A stretch of 64,000 nucleotides of DNA from Rhizobium sp. NXC14 (GCF_002117485.1 NZ_CP021033.1:806001-870000), one strand, 5' to 3'. Counted from the first letter of the stretch, positions 9,370-19,160 are shown. Made by a program: numbers and translations. Notes: generated by a model not told the origin, from the letters alone.

Positions 9370-9397
9370 ATTGTATCGTCAACTATATTATTGTCAG
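9370..9397 (-). promoter_or_regulatory. Sigma70-like promoter for the GNAT-small ORF-RTX group
   Basis: On the minus strand CTGACA (9392-9397) and TACAAT (9370-9375) are separated by 16 nt, each 5 of 6 to consensus, about 60 nt before the GNAT start. It would allow the secreted protein to be transcribed apart from the exporter. Confidence 0.4.
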
Positions 9398-9467
9398 TCT
9401 ATCGGACAATTCGGCACTATTTTTGCAGGGAAACGGCGACTACAATCCCGGTGCTGCATCATGCAGC

Positions 9468-10931
9468 TTAGCGCTCATGACCCGCCTCGTCGAAAACCTC
9501 CGTCACCGGCGAGAGCACGTAGTCGATTAGGCGCCTGCTTTCGGTCTGAATCTCAGCTCTCACAGTCATTCCGGGTTCCAATCGCATCTCCGAACCGTCA
9601 ACTTTGAGCATCGGATCGGCGATAGAAATTCGGGCGATGTAAAACAAATCGGTTACAGTCGGGGATCCCGACGGACCCGACAGAGCCCTACCCGCACCAA
9701 CGGCGCTTGGATCCTGGAGCGCATGGGCGTTCTCAGGCGTCATCGCATCATCGGACAAGGAGGTAACGGTTCCACGAAAGGTACCGTAGCGTGTAAACGG
9801 GAACGCATCGGCTTTGATCGTGACCTCGTTCCCTTCGTGCACGAAGCCGATGTCCGCAGACGGTATGAGAGCATCGACGACCAATTGCGATTCCCGTGGA
9901 ACGACGACCATCAGCGTCTGCCCGGCACCAACAACCTGGCCAACACTTGTGGCAGAGAGCTGCTGGACCGTACCGTCGATCGGCGCCCGTAGAACGAGTT
10001 GATCGAGACGGGCCTGCTGTCGCACGATCTCCTGATCGATTTGCTCGATCTGGCGTTCTGCGGCCTGAATGCCCTGGGACTGCTGGGCGACGAAGGCTGC
10101 AATCGTCTGCCGCTCGGTCTCCACGAGGTTCTGGATACTCGCATCCGCCTCGGCGAGTTGCGCAAGGTTCTCGACGAGTTCGGCGTCAGCCCGTGCCTTC
10201 GCCTCTTCGGCGGTGAGCAGCGCGCCCTTTGAGGCGACGCCGCCCGAGACAAGGGCTTCGAAAATTCCAATCTTGCGATCGAGGATGTCGTTAAGCTCTC
10301 TCTGTGCTACGGCAACATTTTCGAAGCGCTTCTTGCGCGCTTCGACCTCCCGCCGTTGCGCTCGAATAGCTGCAATATTGGCGCTCACGGTCTGGTACTC
10401 GCCATCCAGGGCAGCAAGCTCCCTGGCAACGACCTCTGGCGGGATATCAGACACAAATTTAGGTCGGGGAGCGCGTTGAGCGCCGGTTTCGATACCTGCC
10501 AGCGCCGACTGTCGTCGGTCGACTTCCGCCTGCCAGGAGTGTCTCGAAGCGACTGCAGCTTTAAGCGTCGCCCTCACATCGACATCGTCGAGAACCAGAA
10601 CAGGGTCGCGGGCTTTAACCTTCAGGTCATTTTCGACATTGATCGAAACGACGCGGCCGGTTTCCATCGGCTGAACAACTGCAGACGGCATCGTCGACCG
10701 TACCCTGCCCGCCGCGTTGGTGAACACGTGGAGGTAGAAGAACCAACTCCACGCAAGCGCCACAGCGATTGCCGCAACTATAACCAGAAGAATGACCGGG
10801 ACTATTTTCGGTACCGGTCGGACCGCCACCTCAACTGCCGACGGAAGGAACTCCGAATAGGCCCGGTCAGCCCGAACGGCGCCGAGAGCGAGTTCAGAGC
10901 CGTGTGAGTGTTTCTGAACCCGGACATTCAT
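9468..10931 (-). CDS. HlyD-family T1SS membrane fusion protein
   Basis: 487 residues, usual length for the family. It joins the inner-membrane ABC exporter to an outer-membrane TolC-type channel for one-step secretion. Seen: an N-terminal cytosolic stretch, one membrane segment (about 42-66, VPVILLVIVAAIAVALAW), a lipoyl half-motif (GRVVSINVENDLKVK), a long Gln/Ala/Glu-rich coiled coil (about 130-310), a second lipoyl half (LRAPIDGTVQQLSATSVGQVV) and a C-terminal beta region. Its ATG overlaps the stop of the exporter gene by 4 nt (ATGA). No tolC gene is in the window, so a shared TolC elsewhere is assumed. Confidence 0.93.
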   Translation of the reverse strand: MNVRVQKHSHGSELALGAVRADRAYSEFLPSAVEVAVRPVPKIVPVILLVIVAAIAVALAWSWFFYLHVFTNAAGRVRSTMPSAVVQPMETGRVVSINVENDLKVKARDPVLVLDDVDVRATLKAAVASRHSWQAEVDRRQSALAGIETGAQRAPRPKFVSDIPPEVVARELAALDGEYQTVSANIAAIRAQRREVEARKKRFENVAVAQRELNDILDRKIGIFEALVSGGVASKGALLTAEEAKARADAELVENLAQLAEADASIQNLVETERQTIAAFVAQQSQGIQAAERQIEQIDQEIVRQQARLDQLVLRAPIDGTVQQLSATSVGQVVGAGQTLMVVVPRESQLVVDALIPSADIGFVHEGNEVTIKADAFPFTRYGTFRGTVTSLSDDAMTPENAHALQDPSAVGAGRALSGPSGSPTVTDLFYIARISIADPMLKVDGSEMRLEPGMTVRAEIQTESRRLIDYVLSPVTEVFDEAGHER

Positions 10932-13126
10932 ACGAACACCTGCTGGTTCTGATGCTTCAGCATCCGGGCAAAGAACCCGTCATGGTTTTCGACGAGCGCC
11001 CGTGGCGGGCCGTCTTCGACGATCCGACCCCGGTCGAGGGTAATTATCCGATCGCATTTCGTTACCGCCGCCAGGCGATGGGCGATGACGATCACGGTGC
11101 GACCTTTCGCAATCTCTCGCATATTGTTCTGGATCGCTTCTTCGCTCTCGTAGTCGAGGGCGCTTGTCGCCTCGTCAAAAATCAGGATCTTCGGGTTTGT
11201 GGCCAGCGCGCGGGCAATAGCGATACGCTGTCGCTGCCCCCCTGACAGGTTTGCTCCCCGCTCCTCGATCTGCGTATCGTAGCCTTGCGGCATCTGTCCG
11301 ATGAACTCGTGCGCGCCGGCTAGCCGAGCGGCGTGAATCACCTGCGCGCGTGACATCGCCGGGTTCGACAAAGCAATATTGTCGTGAATGGATCGATTGA
11401 AGAGAAAGTTTTCCTGGAGCACGACGCCCACCTGACGTCGCAACCAGGTCGGATCCACCTGGGATATGTCAAGTCCGTCGATCATCACCTGACCACGCTC
11501 GGGCAGGTACAGTCGCTGCACAAGCTTCGACAGCGTCGACTTGCCGGAACCCGAGGGACCTATAATGCCGATCGACTGGCCCGCTGGTACGCTGAACTGG
11601 AGCGCCTCCAACACAGGCGCGCGGTCGGGTCTATAGCGGAAAGTGACATCTGAGAACTGGATCGAACCAACCGCCGCCGGCAAGGCGCCCAAGGAGCTGT
11701 TCTTCGGTTCCTGAGGATGGTTCAAGATATCGCTCAATCGCTCGGCGGACACCCGCACCTGTTGGAAATCCTGCCAGAGTTGGGAAAGGCGCAGTACCGG
11801 GGTCGTTATCTGGCCCATGATCATGTTGAACGCAATCAAAGCCCCGACCGTGAGCTGCCCGTGCATCACCTGGTAGGCTCCGAGAAACAGAACCACGACC
11901 TGAACGCTGCGAACGACCCACTGAATGAGGTTCTGTCCGATGGCAGCGATCTTTATCCCGCCGAACGACGTGTGGATGAAGTCTGCAAGTCGCTCCTCCC
12001 AGTCTGCCCGCACCTGGGGCTCGGCGGCGGATGTCTTTACCGTCTGGATGCCAAGTACGGACTCGACGAGAAGCTGCTGACTGTAAGCACCCTTGTTGAA
12101 ACGCTCTTCTGTCCTGCGCATCAAAATTGGCTGCAGGACCGCAGCGATCGCAACATAGATGGGAATTGAAAGTGTCACAACGAGTGCAAGCACGGTCGAG
12201 TACGCATACAGGATCGCCACCAGGATCGAAGCAAAGAGGAAATCCAGCCCCGCCGTCAACGCCTGTCCGGTCAAGAACTGGCGAATCTGATCGAGTTCCC
12301 GGACGCGGGCGACCGTCTGCCCCGCAGCTCGGGTTTCGAAATAGGATACCGGCAGCTTTAGCAGGTGATTGAACACTCCTGCGCCCAGTTCCACATCGAT
12401 GCGGCTCGCCGTATGCGACAGAAGGTAGGTGCGCAGGAATTCGATCAAGGCCTGAAACGAATTGACCGCAACCATGCCGACGACGACGGCAATGAGAGTC
12501 GACATGCTGTTATGGACAAGCACCTTGTCGACGACGATCTGGAAAAGCAGCGGCGTCGCCAGCGCCAGAATTTGAACGAACACGGATGCGATCAAGACGA
12601 GAGCCAGCTCTCGCTTGAACTTCTTCATTGCGTTCAAAAACCAGCTCAGGCCGAACCGTTCGGCAACGCCTTGACTTCGGCGGCTCACCAGGATGAAGGC
12701 ACCGGTCCATTCCGCCAGGAATTCGTCGACTGGCACGATCTGCAGCTTCTGGAGGCGAGGATTCAGAATCCTCACTGCGCCGTCCTCTACGGAGAGAACA
12801 ATGCAGAAGCCGCCTTTCGTGTCCGCGATCAGTGGACGAGGCGCGGCAAAGAGCTTGGAGTGGTCGCTCGTCTCGAACAGGCGCGCGCGCAAGCCTGCAA
12901 GCCTTGCCGCCCTAACAAGGTCCGTCGTTCCGGCAGGAGTGCTTCCGAGATCGAGCTCGTGGCGTAAATGCTCGAGATCGATTGCAGTGCGGTAGTGGGT
13001 GCCGATGGCAGATAAGCATTCCAACCCGATGTCACGAAAAGATGCTTCCTTCCCGACGCCGTCTTCCGGCCGCCGTTCCCCCGCGATCGTCTCCAAGTTT
13101 TCCCCCAGCGCCAAGCGCGAACACAT
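10928..13126 (-). CDS. T1SS ABC exporter, HlyB-type
   Basis: 732 residues. Exports the RTX substrate across the inner membrane using ATP. Domains: an N-terminal C39-peptidase-like domain (about 25-150) that lacks the catalytic Cys motif and so is a substrate-docking rather than a processing domain; a six-helix membrane domain (about 165-440); and an ABC domain with Walker A GPSGSGKS, Q-loop VLQENFLF, signature LSGGQRQR, Walker B ILIFDEATSALD and H-loop IAHRL. First gene of the group; the next gene (HlyD) overlaps its stop. An absent C39 cysteine fits a substrate without a double-glycine leader. Confidence 0.94.
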   Translation of the reverse strand: MCSRLALGENLETIAGERRPEDGVGKEASFRDIGLECLSAIGTHYRTAIDLEHLRHELDLGSTPAGTTDLVRAARLAGLRARLFETSDHSKLFAAPRPLIADTKGGFCIVLSVEDGAVRILNPRLQKLQIVPVDEFLAEWTGAFILVSRRSQGVAERFGLSWFLNAMKKFKRELALVLIASVFVQILALATPLLFQIVVDKVLVHNSMSTLIAVVVGMVAVNSFQALIEFLRTYLLSHTASRIDVELGAGVFNHLLKLPVSYFETRAAGQTVARVRELDQIRQFLTGQALTAGLDFLFASILVAILYAYSTVLALVVTLSIPIYVAIAAVLQPILMRRTEERFNKGAYSQQLLVESVLGIQTVKTSAAEPQVRADWEERLADFIHTSFGGIKIAAIGQNLIQWVVRSVQVVVLFLGAYQVMHGQLTVGALIAFNMIMGQITTPVLRLSQLWQDFQQVRVSAERLSDILNHPQEPKNSSLGALPAAVGSIQFSDVTFRYRPDRAPVLEALQFSVPAGQSIGIIGPSGSGKSTLSKLVQRLYLPERGQVMIDGLDISQVDPTWLRRQVGVVLQENFLFNRSIHDNIALSNPAMSRAQVIHAARLAGAHEFIGQMPQGYDTQIEERGANLSGGQRQRIAIARALATNPKILIFDEATSALDYESEEAIQNNMREIAKGRTVIVIAHRLAAVTKCDRIITLDRGRIVEDGPPRALVENHDGFFARMLKHQNQQVFV

Positions 13127-13434
13127 AAGCTTCCGGTTGAACTTTAAGCCAGCGCAGTTGATGAGGCTAAAGAATCAACGATTACAGCTTGTCCAATATG
13201 ATACAACTTGCAACTATAAAAGGAAAATGTTGCGGCGCGGGCTGCTGAGCTTCCCTTTCCGTTCATTCGCTAGCTTGGTCATCATTCACGGTCTAACGAC
13301 CGAATGTGGTTATGCCGATTTTCACTTGAGACTCCCGCGAACTGGGAGCGATAGCTTGGTCAATAGGTTTGTTCGTCATGCGCGCAGGTTAGCATCTCAA
13401 TCCAATTCATCACCCTCCTCATGGATCATTGGCA
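13127..13434. other. Intergenic region upstream of the T1SS operon
   Basis: About 300 bases with no gene that I can support. The stretch 13140-13230 is AT-rich and should carry the exporter promoter, but no clear -35/-10 pair stands out. Confidence 0.4.
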
Positions 13435-14075
13435 CTAATTTGCGACGAGATTAACCAATCGACCAGGGACAACTATTTTCTTCACAACGGTCCTGCCGGC
13501 AAGCAACGTCGCCACCTCAGGCTCCGATCGAGCGGCTCCAAGCAAACCCTCCCCAAGATCGGCTGCCGCCGTGATGCCGCCGAAGCTTGCCGTTAATTCC
13601 GAACGACGTACTCGCACATCGCCTCCTGTGCCAAGTCGGCATCGAAATTTGGCATGGAACGAACGCCAGCGTCCCCTTATGACCAAGCTTGCACCACAGC
13701 TCCTCTGCGATAGAAGGAGCGAAGGCGACAACAGCAAAACCAACGTCTCCACGTCATCGCGCGGCAGCACGGTCGCCACCATAGCATTGGACAATTTCAT
13801 CAATCGGACGATGGCCGTGTTGAAGCGCATTGCTTCTATATCGCCGGTGTCGAACTTCACCGTTCGATGGAGCAAGCGCAGGAGTTCTAATCTTGGGTCG
13901 GCCTCCCGCACGGCCGGGTGCAGCCTATCAGTCTCGTCGCAGACGATTCGCCTAACTCGATCGAGGAACCGAACGGCGCACACCAATTACCCCTGAAGTT
14001 TGCCAAGGTTTCGTGCCATCCAGAGGTCCCATGAACCCATTTTCGTCGACGACCTCATCGGGATTGGCCAAGTTC
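13435..14075 (-). pseudogene. leuS: Decayed C-terminal part of leucyl-tRNA synthetase
   Basis: Reading the minus strand in several frames gives leucyl-tRNA synthetase blocks in the right order: [79 protein letters not shown], and the characteristic end KKIVVPGRLVNLV followed by a stop at 13435. Changes of frame are needed near 13966 (an apparent 4-nt insertion), near 13740 and twice near 13650. The catalytic N-terminal two thirds is absent and about 10-20 residues are missing between NPDEVVDE and FMGPL. It is therefore a relic, not a working enzyme. Second leuS copies on agrobacterial plasmids are known as self-immunity genes for agrocin-type LeuRS inhibitors, but the origin of this copy is unknown. 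Confidence 0.8.
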
Positions 14076-14189
14076 AGGCGCTAACGCATCCTGGGCGCTG
14101 TCAGTGACGCGCGAACTCGCCCTCCAACTGAGACGACTGGAAGCCGCAACATGCCCGCTAGTCCGGATGTCTCCTATCCCTCGCCTTGA

Positions 14190-14480
14190 AAGGACTCGAA
14201 CCGCCGACCCCGTCGTTCAGTCGTTATGCTCGCGCTGAATTTCCCTGTAGGGAAGCTACTTGCTCTCGGGAATGGCCGAAATGGGGACCTGAGTAGGCAT
14301 GCTGCTTCGGAGCCAAAAGTCTTGCAAACCGACTATAGAGCAAGCCGGGGATGCGGTTAACAGTTGTCGACTTGCAATGGTTGGGGCGCATCTGCCACAC
14401 GGATGGGGATCGGTGTGGACCGCGATTTCCCTTTCTCGAAGAGAGATTCTTTTCCACGTCCAGGTCCTACTCCGCCGCGC
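14190..14480. repeat. Dispersed intergenic repeat, copy A
   Basis: Matches 37930-38195 over nearly its whole length, for example actcgaac-(6)-gaccccgtcgttcagtcg, ttatgctcgcg, ttccctgtagggaagctac, ttgctctcggg, cttcggagcc, gcaaaccgact and cctactccgccgc. It contains a small hairpin (TTCCCT-GT-AGGGAA near 14242). Copy A has an extra block of about 35 nt near 14390-14425. Position between genes and the inner hairpins suggest a rhizobial mosaic-type intergenic element. ORFs reading through it are not convincing genes. Confidence 0.8.
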
Positions 14481-14928
14481 TGACGACGCTGCCTGCCCTT
14501 CGGACGAGACAATGAAGAATATCAGGAACGCGGCTGCCCAGGCGGATAGTTTGTCCATCATGACTCAGCTGCCGTTCGCCTAGTGACAGGCGAAAACCGC
14601 CGAATTCAAGGACATCACCGATTGCCACCCACTTGCTCCTATTGATCCATCACTGAAGAGCAGACACGTCCAAGCGAGGACCAGTCTATTCAGAGGGTGA
14701 CGAATATTAGGTCATAAAGGAGTTCGCAACCAACGGCGAAAATGGAAACGCGATGGGGAGCTTTCGAAACCTTGCGGTGCGAAGCCCCCGGATTTGATGA
14801 TCATACCGCAAACGCCGCGTTCTGGTCGCCAAGGGCAACCACGCAACTTGAGAATGTAGGATGATACAATCCAGCGCTCCAACCCCCTCCTACCATCGCG
14901 CCATCATCCAAGGACGGGAGATTGTGAT
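14481..14928. other. Intergenic region, no gene seen
   Basis: About 450 bases between the repeat and the isochorismatase-like gene. I see no supported coding frame. The only clear signal is the GGGAG ribosome site just before ATG 14929. Confidence 0.4.
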
Positions 14929-15645
14929 ATGACCACTGCTTCGCCTGCAGCCTATGCCGATCCGGAAAATCCGGCTCTGCCGAAAGTCGGAATGGATATC
15001 GAGCCGGGCCGCACGGCCCTTTTGATCACCGATCCGCAGATCGATTTCCTCAGTCCGAAGGGCGCCGCCTGGGGCGCGTTCGGGGAGAGCATTACCGAGC
15101 ATAATACGGTCGAGAATATCGGCAGATTGCTGCAGGCATCCAAGTCTGCCGGCATCGAGGTGGTCATTTCCCCCCACTACTATTACCCGTTCGATCATCG
15201 TTGGGATTTTGCCGCAACGGGCGAAACCCTGATGCACAAGTTGCGCATGTTCGACCGCCGCGACCCGCTTTCACTTGAAGGGTTCGACGGCTCCGGTGCC
15301 GACTGGATGCCGGAATACAAGCAGTTTATCCAGGACGGAAAGACCATCGTCTGCTCACCGCACAAGATCGCCGGCCCGCAGACCAACGACGTCGTCTTTC
15401 AGCTACGCAAGAAAAAAATCGACAAGGTCATCCTGGCCGGTATGGCCGCCAACTTCTGCGTTGAATCCCACCTTCGCGACCTTGTTGAGAAGGGCTTCGA
15501 AGTGGCTGTCGTGCGCGACGCGACGGCTGGCAGCAAGCTGCCGGAAGGCGATGCCTATCTGGCCGCACTCGTCAACTTCCGCTGGTTCGCCAATGACCTC
15601 TGGACGACGTCAGACGCGGTGGATCGTCTGGCAAGTGCCAAGTAA
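14929..15645 (+). CDS. Isochorismatase-like cysteine hydrolase
   Basis: 238 residues. The catalytic triad of the family is visible: Asp35 (LLITDPQIDF), Lys146 (SPHKIAGPQTND) and Cys177 (GMAANFCVESHLRDL), with the cis-peptide motif before the Cys. Members hydrolyse isochorismate, nicotinamide, N-carbamoyl compounds or ureas; the substrate here cannot be told. Cytosolic. The start ATG has GGGAG 8 nt upstream. It stands alone and is followed by a strong terminator hairpin shared with the convergent DUF983 gene. Confidence 0.88.
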   Translation: MTTASPAAYADPENPALPKVGMDIEPGRTALLITDPQIDFLSPKGAAWGAFGESITEHNTVENIGRLLQASKSAGIEVVISPHYYYPFDHRWDFAATGETLMHKLRMFDRRDPLSLEGFDGSGADWMPEYKQFIQDGKTIVCSPHKIAGPQTNDVVFQLRKKKIDKVILAGMAANFCVESHLRDLVEKGFEVAVVRDATAGSKLPEGDAYLAALVNFRWFANDLWTTSDAVDRLASAK

Positions 15646-15663
15646 GACCAGACGGCCAAGAAC

Positions 15664-15687
15664 CCCGGCGAAGATGTCTTCGCCGGG
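15664..15687. terminator. Bidirectional terminator
   Basis: Perfect 11-bp inverted repeat CCCGGCGAAGA-tg-TCTTCGCCGGG followed by TTT, between two convergent genes (15645 and 15716). Confidence 0.8.
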
Positions 15688-15715
15688 TTTCCCGCTTGTA
15701 CAAATCACCTGGGCG

Positions 15716-16086
15716 TCAACGTAGCTTGCCCTCTTCCGCCTTGTAGAAATACTGGCTCGCCACAAGCCAGCCTTTCAGAGGTCGCAGTGGAGGAATGCAG
15801 GTCAGCAGCATGAACGGGCCTGTCACCAACAACTGCACCCAGAGCGATGCCTGGAAGTTGACCTCCAGCCACACCCCGAGAAAGACGCTGGGGATGCAGG
15901 CAAAGCAGATCACGAAAAAGGCAGGGCCGTCGGCCGGATCTGCGAAGGAGTAATCGAGGCCGCAGACCTCGCAGGACGGCCGCATAGACAGAAAGCCGGA
16001 AAACAGATGCCCCTGCTCGCATCGTGGACAGCGCCCCGAATACCCGTCCGCCAGGGCTCAATCGGCGGATATGAAATGTCCGACAT
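15716..16086 (-). pseudogene. DUF983 family membrane protein, broken by a one-base frameshift
   Basis: The start ATG 16086 has AGGAG 10 nt upstream and reads MSDISYPPIEPWRTGIRG, the usual DUF983 N-terminus. The frame must then shift at a GGGG run near 16038 (expected five G) to continue GRCPRCEQGHLF, then MRPSCEVCGLDYSFADPADG, two membrane helices and the typical end LRPLKGWLVASQYFYKAEEGKL. With one extra G the protein would be about 123 residues, with a zinc-ribbon-like CPRC...CEVC pair. The function of DUF983 is unknown. A sequencing error in the G run is possible. Confidence 0.8.
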
Positions 16087-16318
16087 GCTTCTTCTCCTTC
16101 TTTAAGCTCTTCGGCTCGTCAAAGCGTAGACAGAGACGGTTCCGCGGCCTTGTACCATCCGGTTCAAGAACTTGGTCCACCCGACCCGCCGACTCTGCCG
16201 GAACCTCTCGGCGGAAGGCCGGAACGTACAAGCTTATTTCCTTCAAAGCCTCTATCGCTTGGGCATGCCGTCACAAGAACGGTTCAACCACACTCCTTCA
16301 AGCCGACGGAACGTCACA

Positions 16319-17275
16319 ATGAGCGACGACTTTAAACTCGAACTCTCGCGCAGGCAGACGCTGATCGCTGGCGCATCGCTGTCTTTTGCAATGGCCACAC
16401 CGGCCCTTTCTGCCTCCAACACGAAGCTAAAAGGAATTGATCCCATGACCGAAAATTTCATCAAGACCACGGACGGCGTGAGCCTCTTCTTTAAAGATTG
16501 GGGCAAGGGTCAGCCGATCGTATTCCATCATGGCTGGCCGCTCTCCGCGGACGATTGGGATGCCCAGATGCTGTTCTTCGTTCAGCACGGCTACCGAGTC
16601 ATCGCCCATGATCGTCGCGGTCACGGTCGCTCGCAGCAGGTCAGCGATGGGCATGATATCGCGCACTATGCGGCCGATGTCGCTGCCCTGACGGAACATC
16701 TAAACCTCAAGGATGCCATCCATATCGGTCACTCGACGGGGGGCGGTGAAGCGGCAGCCTATGTGGCGCGTCACGGCAAGGGTCGTGTAGCAAAGCTCGT
16801 CATGGTCGCCGCCATTCCGCCGCTGATGCTGAAAACAGCGGCCAACCCCAACGGCACACCAATCGAAGTCTTTGATGGATTTCGCTCCGCACTGGCTGCA
16901 AACCGTGCACAGTTCTACATGGATGTGGCCTCGGGCCCGTTCTATGGCTTCAACCGCCCCAATGCGAAGGTGTCTCAGGGATCGATCCAGAACTGGTGGC
17001 GTCAGGGCATGATCGGCAGCGCCAAGGCCCATTACGACGGCATCAAGGCGTTTTCCGAAACGGACCAGACCGAAGACCTGAAGAAGATCGACGTGGCGAC
17101 CCTCGTCATGCATGGCGACGACGACCAGGTGGTGCCGATCGCAGCCTCGGCCGAGCTTTCCGTCAAGCTGCTCAAGAAGGGCACGCTGAAGGTCTATAAA
17201 GGTTATCCGCACGGCATGCTGACAACCAATGCTGATGTCCTGAACGCTGACATTCTATCCTTCATCAAGTCCTGA
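16319..17275 (+). CDS. Alpha/beta hydrolase of the chloroperoxidase/arylesterase type with a Tat-like leader
   Basis: 318 residues from ATG 16319; an in-frame upstream extension to 16172 has no supporting features. Residues 8-30 ([20 protein letters not shown]) look like a twin-arginine signal. The core starts near Met43 and has [10 protein letters not shown] (oxyanion loop), [10 protein letters not shown] with nucleophile Ser139, [10 protein letters not shown] with the acid, and YPHGM with the catalytic His. This set is typical of cofactor-free haloperoxidases and aryl esterases. A perfect hairpin terminator follows the stop. An export role is inferred from the leader; physiological substrate unknown. 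Confidence 0.87.
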   Translation: MSDDFKLELSRRQTLIAGASLSFAMATPALSASNTKLKGIDPMTENFIKTTDGVSLFFKDWGKGQPIVFHHGWPLSADDWDAQMLFFVQHGYRVIAHDRRGHGRSQQVSDGHDIAHYAADVAALTEHLNLKDAIHIGHSTGGGEAAAYVARHGKGRVAKLVMVAAIPPLMLKTAANPNGTPIEVFDGFRSALAANRAQFYMDVASGPFYGFNRPNAKVSQGSIQNWWRQGMIGSAKAHYDGIKAFSETDQTEDLKKIDVATLVMHGDDDQVVPIAASAELSVKLLKKGTLKVYKGYPHGMLTTNADVLNADILSFIKS

Positions 17276-17280
17276 TCTGC

Positions 17281-17311
17281 GGGACAGGCGGTCGCCCCAC
17301 CCGCCTGTCCC
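17281..17311 (+). terminator. Terminator hairpin after the hydrolase
   Basis: Perfect 11-bp stem GGGACAGGCGG / CCGCCTGTCCC with a 9-nt loop, 6 bases after the stop codon; no long T tract. Confidence 0.6.
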
Positions 17312-17377
17312 TCTCCATGTCTTCATGATGCCGGCGTTGCGGACCCGGTCGGCCGGCTCCAATCCATGAGGTTTGCC

Positions 17378-17683
17378 ATGCGAAAGATCATACCCAATGC
17401 CGCTGCCACGGCGCTTTTTCTGTCACTCTCCAGCGCGTCGGCACTCGCCGACGGCGATGCCGAAAACGGCAAGAAGCTCTTCGCGCGTTGCAGCGCCTGC
17501 CACGCGATCACCGATCAGAACAAGGTGGGGCCTGGCCTGCAGAACGTCGTTGGAAGACCGGCGGCCTCCCAACCGCAATACAAATATTCGACAGCGCTTA
17601 CCGCCTCCGGCCTCACCTGGGACGAAGTCAATCTCGACGCCTTCTTGAAAGCGCCGACGACCGTCGTGAAAAGCACCGCCTGA
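17378..17683 (+). pseudogene. Class I cytochrome c, C-terminally truncated
   Basis: 101 residues from ATG 17378. A Sec signal (MRKIIPNAAATALFLSLSSA) is followed by the heme-binding CSACH (Cys38, Cys41, His42), KVGPGLQNVVGRPA and the helix WDEVNLDAFLKAPTTVV. Related small cytochromes c continue with a G-T-x-M methionine ligand and a final helix; here the reading stops at KSTA and none of the three frames downstream restores them. The distal heme ligand is therefore missing and the protein is probably non-functional or has changed ligation. An earlier in-frame ATG lies at 17366. Confidence 0.75.
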
Positions 17684-17928
17684 GCACGCCAGGCCATATG
17701 AACAATCAAGGGTCCTCACGAACGGGTGGCGGCCTCGAATGCCGCGTGTCGATGGTCGACAGAGCCCCTCTCGTGCTGAATGGTACCGTCTTCCTTGGCA
17801 AAGAAAGGCGGCAAGCGAATGGGCAGTTGTTGGATGCATGGTTGGCGCAGCCCCTGAAACGGGACGCGATCATCCGATCGTGTCGCGAACAGCATCGATA
17901 GCAAGCGGATTAACACTGGAGATCAGCG

Positions 17929-18927
17929 ATGAACGTCATTCCGTCTCTCGATACGACAACACCCAAGTTGCAACCGCCATGGTCCATTCCTGCCATACCC
18001 GCAGCTGCGTTCGGCATTGTTCTTGGGCTGGCCGGCCTGGCAAATGCGTGGCGCTCGGCGGAGCACCTATGGCACGTCGCGCCGATTGTGGGCCATGGCA
18101 TCGCCTCATTCGCGACCGCGACATGGGCATTGTTATTGATCGGCTATATCCGCAAATGGATGTACCTGCGTGAGAAGGCGCTGCAGGAAATCAAGCATCC
18201 CGTCCAGTGCTGTTTCGTCGGTCTCATCGGCGTCTCCACCATGCTGGTCGGCGGGCTCTGCCTGCCCTTCTCAACTGCGGCGGCTCAAGGGCTCTTCTGG
18301 CTCGGCGCTGTGTGGACGATGTCCTTCGCTGTCTGGCGCACCGGCGGCCTTTGGTCAGGCGGGCGTGAACCGACAACAACGACGGCAGTCCTTTACCTTC
18401 CCACGGTTGCCGGTTCGTATGTTGTTGCGATCGTTTCGGCGCCACTTGGCTATCCTGATATCGCCCAGCTTGCCTTCGGCGCTGGCTTCTTCTCCTGGCT
18501 TGCGATCGAATCGGTTCTGCTAAACCGGTTGCTGACTGCACCAACCCTTATGGAGCCCTTGCGGCCAACGATTGGGATCCAATTGGCACCGCCCGCTGTT
18601 GGCACGGTCGCCTATCTGAACGCCACCTCTGGCCTCCCGGACATGCTGGCACACGCTATGCTTGGTTACGCCCTGTTGCAATTGCTGCTGATGATCCGCA
18701 CCTTGCCCTGGGTAGCCAAGCAACCCTTCACGGCCGCCTATTGGGCCTATTCTTTCGGGCTGACAGCATTGGCGACGGCGACGATCCGCATGGCTGACCG
18801 TGGAGAGACAGGAATTGCAGCAAGTCTAACATTGCCTGTCTTCGTTCTCGTCAATGCGGCGATTGCGCTTCTGGTGCTGCTGAGTCTTATCGCGCTTGTC
18901 CGCGGCAAGCTGTTCCCACAGTCATAG
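17929..18927 (+). CDS. TehA/SLAC1-family anion channel or transporter
   Basis: 332 residues, about ten hydrophobic helices with no charged domain, as in the tellurite-resistance/dicarboxylate transporter (TDT) family. Recognisable parts are PAAAFGIVLGLAGLANAWR at the N-terminus and EPLRPTIGIQLAPPAVG in the middle, the usual TehA signatures. Inner membrane; family members pass anions or C4-dicarboxylates, and TehA gives tellurite resistance when overexpressed. ATG 17929 is preceded by GGAGATC. Single gene, about 245 bases after the truncated cytochrome gene; that gap holds no gene. Confidence 0.85.
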   Translation: MNVIPSLDTTTPKLQPPWSIPAIPAAAFGIVLGLAGLANAWRSAEHLWHVAPIVGHGIASFATATWALLLIGYIRKWMYLREKALQEIKHPVQCCFVGLIGVSTMLVGGLCLPFSTAAAQGLFWLGAVWTMSFAVWRTGGLWSGGREPTTTTAVLYLPTVAGSYVVAIVSAPLGYPDIAQLAFGAGFFSWLAIESVLLNRLLTAPTLMEPLRPTIGIQLAPPAVGTVAYLNATSGLPDMLAHAMLGYALLQLLLMIRTLPWVAKQPFTAAYWAYSFGLTALATATIRMADRGETGIAASLTLPVFVLVNAAIALLVLLSLIALVRGKLFPQS

Positions 18928-19160
18928 CGCCGAAAGCGGCTCTTCGCAGGAAGCCCGTCAATAAAAGTCGTCGGGAGCATCGGCCCTTGAGCCCGCAGAA
19001 GGCGGGCCAACATGACTGAGAGAAACGCGCTGCCGGCAGAGACAATGGCAAGGTGTTGCTGCCAACTGTACATTTTCCGCGGAGCGGCTGACGTTCGCCT
19101 TCTCCTGTGGTCCGCCAGGTGGCAGTTCGTTTCGGCTGCAGCGCAAGAGCAAATAATAAA

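Noticed and set aside
13571..13996. Plus ORF of 141 aa
   Set aside because: Antisense to the leuS relic.
14190..14240. tRNA-like word ggactcgaaccgccgacccc on the edge of repeat copy A
   Set aside because: Reverse strand has a T-loop-like GGTTCGAGTCC but no matching stem, anticodon arm or acceptor; copy B shares only part of it.
14256..14561. Minus ORF with a signal-peptide-like start
   Set aside because: It runs through the dispersed repeat; copy B does not preserve it as a comparable protein.
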